64,000 bases of DNA from Microcaldota archaeon (GTDB taxonomy: Archaea; Micrarchaeota; Micrarchaeia; Norongarragalinales; SBBD01): contig JAHJQN010000003.1 of NCBI GenBank assembly GCA_018819225.1, positions 1 through 64,000 of the forward strand. The letters are read 5' to 3'. A program made the translations under genes and the position numbers. Positions 59,264 through 64,000 of the stretch are shown one piece after another. The notes below the pieces were generated by a model. The model saw only the letters and a list, made by a program, of their open reading frames with translations. It did no database searches and was not told where the DNA came from. Position 1 is the first letter of the stretch. Every line of letters starts with the position of its first letter.

Positions 59264-60316
59264 ATGCCCCGCATCCGTTTGTATTACATTCTCTCGCAGA
59301 TCTTCCCGAATCAAGGCCTTCAATCCATTGAAAAAATGATTGTCCAGGCGGGTTTCACCACCATTGATCCGAGAAAGTACGCGGGATTCATGGTCATCTT
59401 CACGATAGCCGCCGCAATCGTTGCGGCCATTGTTATCAACCAATTCTATCCGGATCCGTTGTGGATGGGGCCAGCGGCAGGCCTCTTTTCCCTGATCGTC
59501 GTGGGCGGAACGTTTTATATCGTGCTGTACATGTCCGCTGAAAATCGCGCGATGGCCATTGAAGAAAACCTTCCGGAAGCGCTTCGAATCATTTCCGCCA
59601 ATATCCGAGCCGGGATGACGATCGAGAACGCGGTATGGAGCGTCAGCAAACCCGAGTTCGGGGTTTTGGGAGAAGAAATCAAACGCGTCTCCGTCGGGGT
59701 TTACGGAGGAAAACCCATCCAGCAAAGCCTGATGGAAATGGGCGAACGAGTCGACTCCAAAATATTGCAGCGGTCCGTGAAACTATTATCAGAAGGCATT
59801 ACACTCGGAGGAGAAATTGCGAATTTGCTGGATTCCGTATCCGACAATATCAAACAAACCAAGAACTTGCGGAAAGAAATTCGCAATGCGACGCTGTCGT
59901 ATACGTTGTTCATTGTCTTCTCCGCGATTCTGGTGGCCCCCATGCTGTTCTCCGTATCGCTGTACTATGCTGAAACGAACGAACGCATCGCACAACAACA
60001 GCAAGCCGTTAACTTCAGCAATATTCAGCAAGGCGGGCCGGGGTCGCAATTTGCCGGAGGAGGGATCAGCAGCATGGCATTCCAGAACATCCAATCTGAA
60101 ATCACCGCGAAGGATATCCGAATTTTCGCGTTGAGCGCCATCAGCATTACGGCGTTCTTCAGTGCACTACTCATTGGACTCATCCAGCATGGAAAAGCCC
60201 GTTGGGGCCTCAAACTCGTGCCGATTTTCATCATTGTATCGATCGGCATCTTCTTTTTCGTGAGAAGCATGCTGGGGGCCGCTTTTGGAAGTATCATCGG
60301 TTCCAGTCCCACTTAA
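59264..60316 (+). CDS. Pilus assembly membrane protein (T2SSF/TadC-like), second
   Basis: A 350-residue platform protein of the same family. Helices at about 45-95, the T2SSF domain (AIEENLPEALRIISANIRAG...LQRSVKLLSEGITLGGEI), then helices at about 205-230, 285-305 and 315-340. It starts six bases after the first platform gene. A Gln/Gly-rich stretch (QQQAVNFSNIQQGGPGSQFA) lies between the last helices. Archaeal pili often have two such proteins, TadB/TadC-like. Confidence 0.8.
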   Translation: MPRIRLYYILSQIFPNQGLQSIEKMIVQAGFTTIDPRKYAGFMVIFTIAAAIVAAIVINQFYPDPLWMGPAAGLFSLIVVGGTFYIVLYMSAENRAMAIEENLPEALRIISANIRAGMTIENAVWSVSKPEFGVLGEEIKRVSVGVYGGKPIQQSLMEMGERVDSKILQRSVKLLSEGITLGGEIANLLDSVSDNIKQTKNLRKEIRNATLSYTLFIVFSAILVAPMLFSVSLYYAETNERIAQQQQAVNFSNIQQGGPGSQFAGGGISSMAFQNIQSEITAKDIRIFALSAISITAFFSALLIGLIQHGKARWGLKLVPIFIIVSIGIFFFVRSMLGAAFGSIIGSSPT

Positions 60317-60343
60317 AAACATTATAGGCGACAATACCGCTTG

Positions 60344-62050
60344 ATGACCCTCGAAACCATCATTCGTAAATTCGTACTCAAGAACGCGCACGAGTACGGA
60401 AAAGCGTCTCCGAAAGCCGTCGCGGGCAAAGTCATTGCCGCATCATCGGAAGCCAAGACGGACCTGAAGAAAACCATGCAACTCATTCAAGAAATGATTC
60501 GGGAAGTGGAAACGCTATCCAAAGAACAAATCGAAAACGAGTTGAAAGGACACGCGTTCGTTCAAAAAGAAGAAGGCCCGCGCGTCCTGCGATTGGAAGA
60601 CGCGGAAGAAGGAAAAGTGATCACGCGATTCCTCCCGGAACCGAACGGCTGGATGCACTTGGGACACGCCAAAGCCGCTTTTCTCTCCATGGAAGCCGCC
60701 CAACAATTCAAAGGAAGTTGCCATTTACGATTTGATGACACGAATCCCGAAACCGAAAAGCAGGAGTACGAGGACGCGATTCGCGAGGACTTGAACTGGC
60801 TGGGATTGACGTTCTCGAAAGAAACGCATACCTCTGATTTGATGTCGCAATTCCAACAATTTATCAGCAAGCTCCTCATCCTCGGACGCGCGTACGTCTG
60901 CACGTGCACGCAAGAACACATGAACACGAACCGATACGAAAAAAAGGTGTGCAACTGCCGCGAGCGCCGTGGCGGAGAACAACTCGTGCTCTGGCAACGC
61001 ATGCAGAAAGGGGACGCGGAAAAAGGGGAGATGGTGGTGCGGTTGAAAGGGGACATGAAAAGCGACAACACGGCCATGCGGGACCCGACGCTGTTTCGCA
61101 TCAATAAAACCGCGCATTACCGGCTCGGCAACACATTCAACGCCTGGCCGACGTATGACTTCAGCGTGAGCATCGCCGACTCCATTGAGGATGTCACGCA
61201 CGCCTTACGCAGCAAGGAATACGAGTTGCGCGATGAATTGTATGACGCGATCTTGACCGCAGTCAACCTGCGCAAACCCAGGGTATACGATTTCGCGCGC
61301 TTGAAAATGAAGGGAACGGCATTAAGCAAGCGCTTCCTCAAACCGCTCATCGAACAAGGCAAAGTGCACGGATGGAATGATCCGCGTCTGCCGACGCTTC
61401 GCGGCATGAAACGGCGAGGCATTCTCCCGGAAGCCATCAAGGAATTCGTGATGTCGCTCGGGCTCAGCAAACAAGAAAGCCAACCCTCATTCGATCAACT
61501 CCTTCAAATCAATCGCCGTTGCTTGGATCCCATGGCCGAACACTACTTCTTTGTATCCAATCCATTCAAGCTCACGATTCCATCACTGACCGAAAAGCAA
61601 ACGCACGGGATTCCCAAGAGGGGAAACAGCAAAGGGAATCGGGGAGTGGCGTTCAAAAACGCGTTCTGGCTCTCGAAATCCGATGTTCAAGAATGGAAAG
61701 AAGGCCTGCGAGTGCGCCTGAAAGATTTATTCGATGTGAAGATTTCGGCGCTGAACGAAAACGAAATCGCGGGAGAATTTGTAGGCAAAGAGCCTGCATC
61801 GGGAGCGAAGGTCGTGCAATGGGTTTCCGCAATGGAAGGCGAATCCGTTCCGTGCTCGGTCATCGAAATCGCGGATTTACTCAATGATAAAGACGAATTT
61901 AATCCGGAAAGCTGGAGGGAAACAACGGGAGTCTGCGAAAAGGAATGCCGAAGCCTGAAAGAAGGAGCGATCATTCAATTCGAACGCACGGGATTCTGCC
62001 GACTCGACGAAAAACGAGAGAATCAGCTGACATTCATCAAAAGCGGATAG
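60344..62050 (+). CDS. gltX: Glutamyl-tRNA synthetase (archaeal type)
   Basis: A 568-residue class Ib aminoacyl-tRNA synthetase. Archaeal N-terminal extension (~85 residues), catalytic HIGH variant in EPNGWMHLGHAKAAF, RFDDTNPETEKQEYEDAI, KMSKS variant in GTALSKRFLKPL, and a C-terminal beta-barrel anticodon region. Archaeal enzymes of this type usually charge both tRNA-Glu and, with an amidotransferase, supply tRNA-Gln. ATG 60344 is preferred over TTG 60341. TATA TTAAAAAC at about 60313-60320 makes it leaderless. Confidence 0.9.
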   Translation: MTLETIIRKFVLKNAHEYGKASPKAVAGKVIAASSEAKTDLKKTMQLIQEMIREVETLSKEQIENELKGHAFVQKEEGPRVLRLEDAEEGKVITRFLPEPNGWMHLGHAKAAFLSMEAAQQFKGSCHLRFDDTNPETEKQEYEDAIREDLNWLGLTFSKETHTSDLMSQFQQFISKLLILGRAYVCTCTQEHMNTNRYEKKVCNCRERRGGEQLVLWQRMQKGDAEKGEMVVRLKGDMKSDNTAMRDPTLFRINKTAHYRLGNTFNAWPTYDFSVSIADSIEDVTHALRSKEYELRDELYDAILTAVNLRKPRVYDFARLKMKGTALSKRFLKPLIEQGKVHGWNDPRLPTLRGMKRRGILPEAIKEFVMSLGLSKQESQPSFDQLLQINRRCLDPMAEHYFFVSNPFKLTIPSLTEKQTHGIPKRGNSKGNRGVAFKNAFWLSKSDVQEWKEGLRVRLKDLFDVKISALNENEIAGEFVGKEPASGAKVVQWVSAMEGESVPCSVIEIADLLNDKDEFNPESWRETTGVCEKECRSLKEGAIIQFERTGFCRLDEKRENQLTFIKSG

Positions 62051-62058
62051 GAATCCAC

Positions 62059-62775
62059 ATGACGAATTTCTTGTTTCAAAAAGACGCGTACGTGAAGGAA
62101 TTTGATGCGCGCATCGTGGAACGGGAAGGAACGGAAGTGGTGTTGGATCAAACCGCGTTTTACTATACGTCGGGAGGCCAACCCCACGATACCGGAACCT
62201 TTCACGCGAATGGAATAACGTACGAAATCCAAGACGTGTACCGGCATAAACCCACGGGAAAAATCAGACACCAACTGAATCAACCGATCCCTGAAGAGAT
62301 AACGAGCGGACACGGAAAAGTGAATTGGGAGCGTCGGTACGGACACATGCGCCACCACACCGCACTGCACATGATTTCGCGCGTGGCACTCGACGAATTT
62401 CAATGTCTCGTGACGGGATCGCAGGTGTACGCGGACCGCGGACGCATTGATTTTGCTCTCGAGGATTTAAGCGAAGAACGGCTCCGGCTTCTGGAAGAAA
62501 AGACGAATGAGGCGAACGCGAAAGCCTACCCGGTAACGATTCAATTCCTTCCGAGGGAGGAAGCGTTGAAGAATCCCGAGCTCATTCGCACGCAAATCAA
62601 CCTCGTGCCCGAATCCGCAACAATCATCCGTTGTGTTGAAATCAAGGGATTCGATTTCCAGGCATGCGGGGGCACCCATGTGGGTAACACCCGAGAAATC
62701 GGCCGAATCCAAATCACGAAATACGAAAACAAGGGCGTGGGAAAGAAACGATTGGAACTCACGGCGACCCCCTGA
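62059..62775 (+). CDS. alaX: AlaX-type alanyl-tRNA editing protein
   Basis: A 238-residue free-standing editing domain that hydrolyses Ser- or Gly-tRNA-Ala. YTSGGQPHDTG is the glycine-rich motif of the medium-length AlaX-M type; the zinc site is HMRHHTALH (HxxxH) plus ACGGTHVGNTREIG. ATG 62059 starts 8 bases after gltX; the frame is open upstream but overlaps gltX. Probably cotranscribed with gltX. Confidence 0.85.
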   Translation: MTNFLFQKDAYVKEFDARIVEREGTEVVLDQTAFYYTSGGQPHDTGTFHANGITYEIQDVYRHKPTGKIRHQLNQPIPEEITSGHGKVNWERRYGHMRHHTALHMISRVALDEFQCLVTGSQVYADRGRIDFALEDLSEERLRLLEEKTNEANAKAYPVTIQFLPREEALKNPELIRTQINLVPESATIIRCVEIKGFDFQACGGTHVGNTREIGRIQITKYENKGVGKKRLELTATP

Positions 62776-62801
62776 AAAGGCATTTCATGAAAACAAAGAA
62801 A

Positions 62802-62811
62802 GGTATTTAAG
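62802..62811 (+). promoter_or_regulatory. TATA box of purP
   Basis: GTATTTAAGG, about 27 bases before ATG 62833. Confidence 0.5.
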
Positions 62812-62832
62812 GCTCGAGGGCGGTAATGGAAT

Positions 62833-63978
62833 ATGGCATCTTCTTTCGACCCCAAAGAACTCGTTAAGGGATACGAGAAAAACGAGCTGACTATTGCGGT
62901 CATTGGCAGTCATTCCGCCCTAGAGATTGCCCGAGGCGCCAAAGACGAAAGCATTCACAGCCTCGTGGTCTGCCAGAAAGGACGCGACAAAACCTATTCC
63001 AAGCACTACTTGAACCGGCAGCGAAAAGGCGTGGAAGGAACCGTGGGATGCGTGGATGAAGTCATCATCCTCGACCAATTCTCCGACCTCGTCTCCGAAG
63101 ACATTATGAAGGATTTGCGCATCAAGGCCGCGATCTTCGTACCGAACCGCTCGTTCTGCGTATACGTTCCATACCAGGATATAGAAACCCGCTTCTCGAT
63201 CCCCATTTTCGGAAACCGCTACCTGTTGAGAGCGGAAGAGAGGGATGAAGCTTGGAACCAATACACGCTCATGAAAGAAGCCGGTATCCGAACCCCGCGG
63301 CGATTTGAAAAACCCAGCGATATCCATCAACTCGCCATCGTCAAGGCGTCGGAAGCGCAACGAAAATACGAACGCGCGTTCTTTTTTGCATCGAACGAAA
63401 AAGAATTCGAGGAGAAGAGTGCCAACCTGTTGAAAGAAAAACGGGCCACGGAAGAAGGCATACAAAACGCAGTCATCGAAGAAGTGATTCTGGGCGCGCA
63501 ATTCAACTTCAATTTCTTTTATTCCCCGCTCCATCAAGAAATCGAGTTGATGGGCATAGACATGCGCCGGCAAACGAATCTCGACGGATTGCTGAGACTT
63601 CCGGCTGCGCAGCAACTCGAGGTCATGAAACACGTTCCCGTTAACCACATCGAGGTCGGTCACGTCGCATCAACGATACGCGAATCCCTGCTTGAAAAAG
63701 CGTTCGCGGCAGCCGAACGATTGGTGGCGGCCGCCAAGAAAGCGAAGCCGCCTGGAATCATTGGACCGTTCGCGCTTCAAGGCGCCATCACGAGCGAAGA
63801 AGGACACGAAGATCTCGTGGTCTTCGACTTGAGTCTCCGCGTGCCGGGCTCGCCCGGCATTGCCGCCACGCCATACTCCTATTACTTGAACGGAAAACGC
63901 GTATCCATCGGCCGACGGATAGCCCAAGAAGTCAAACTCGCCATGGAAAAAGAACGTTTGCATGAAATCGTGACGTGA
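62833..63978 (+). CDS. purP: FAICAR synthetase PurP (formate-AICAR ligase family)
   Basis: A 381-residue ATP-grasp enzyme that formylates AICAR with formate and ATP in archaeal purine synthesis. TIAVIGSHSALEIARGAKDE at the N-terminus, VPYQDIETRFSIPIFGNRYL, and FNFNFFYSPLHQEIELMGID and VPGSPGIAATPYSYYLNG with GRRIAQEVKLA at the end are PurP features. Family paralogues (PurP2/3) of uncertain substrate exist, so the exact reaction is likely rather than proven. Another gene starts 2 bases later. Confidence 0.85.
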   Translation: MASSFDPKELVKGYEKNELTIAVIGSHSALEIARGAKDESIHSLVVCQKGRDKTYSKHYLNRQRKGVEGTVGCVDEVIILDQFSDLVSEDIMKDLRIKAAIFVPNRSFCVYVPYQDIETRFSIPIFGNRYLLRAEERDEAWNQYTLMKEAGIRTPRRFEKPSDIHQLAIVKASEAQRKYERAFFFASNEKEFEEKSANLLKEKRATEEGIQNAVIEEVILGAQFNFNFFYSPLHQEIELMGIDMRRQTNLDGLLRLPAAQQLEVMKHVPVNHIEVGHVASTIRESLLEKAFAAAERLVAAAKKAKPPGIIGPFALQGAITSEEGHEDLVVFDLSLRVPGSPGIAATPYSYYLNGKRVSIGRRIAQEVKLAMEKERLHEIVT

Positions 63979-63979
63979 C

Positions 63980-64000
63980 ATGATACCCCAAAAAGAAATC
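63980..64000 (+). CDS. Start of a gene cut by the window edge
   Basis: ATG 63980 opens a frame (MIPQKEI) that runs off the end. It begins 1 base after the purP stop, suggesting cotranscription. Nothing more can be said. Confidence 0.3.

Noticed and set aside
1..64000. CRISPR arrays, tRNA, rRNA or insertion sequences
   Set aside because: No regularly spaced repeats, no cloverleaf-type T-loop consensus in an intergenic setting, and no transposase motifs were found by reading.

Overview
The window looks like a chromosomal segment of a DPANN-type archaeon, with Diapherotrites/Micrarchaeota-like lineages most plausible; this placement is inference from gene content. The archaeal signs are a Brix-domain ribosome biogenesis protein, archaeal-type GluRS, PurP (the archaeal FAICAR synthetase), a short archaeal triosephosphate isomerase, a TadA/FlaI-type pilus ATPase with two TadC-like membrane proteins, and pilins with archaeal class III signal peptides. 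Many genes have a TATA box about 25-30 bases before a start codon with almost no leader. No rRNA, tRNA, CRISPR array or transposase was found.

Left accessory region (1-19.8 kb). A string of small modules comes first: two RelE-type toxin-antitoxin pairs separated by a 78-base repeat with hairpin arms, a DUF5678/retropepsin pair, small membrane proteins and decayed fragments. A defence-type region follows: an HNH endonuclease, a type IIG restriction-methylation enzyme, a seven-gene leftward operon (two restriction-endonuclease-like proteins, a helical protein, XRE-ImmA/IrrE, DUF4411 PIN-like, two small membrane proteins), an M48 protease with a C2H2 finger, an AAA ATPase, a zinc-knuckle ORF with an in-frame TAG, and a UvrD/RecB-nuclease fusion.

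Central metabolic island (20.1-36.6 kb). Seven tightly overlapping rightward genes encode a bacterial-type alpha-glucan/trehalose cycle: GlgE, TreS fused to maltokinase, GlgB, TreZ, a GH57-DUF3536 protein, TreY and MalQ. TreY and TreZ turn glucan into trehalose. TreS, maltokinase, GlgE and GlgB turn trehalose back into branched glucan through maltose and maltose-1-phosphate. The block is bracketed by a 212-base direct repeat of the 3' end of a cation symporter gene, intact on the right and truncated on the left. This is the layout left by integration of a circular element. Its promoter carries four copies of a TATGACTACA motif, and GlgE has an unusual N-terminal extension.

Right part (36.6-64 kb). 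A leftward operon holds SufS, a membrane-anchored DsbA-like thioredoxin protein, CysK and the symporter, suggesting cysteine/sulfur handling. Next are two tandem paralogous modules, each a large secreted protein with a gingipain-like (C25) fold that seems to lack the catalytic cysteine, followed by a small membrane-anchored protein with eight cysteines. After Brix, a small coiled-coil membrane protein and TpiA comes a type IV pilus-like locus: five leftward pilin/adhesin genes, including a 1203-residue VWA protein whose VWA domain is interrupted by 39-residue propeller-like repeats, divergent from four rightward genes for a wHTH coiled-coil protein, the secretion ATPase and two T2SSF membrane proteins. 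GltX, AlaX and PurP close the window.
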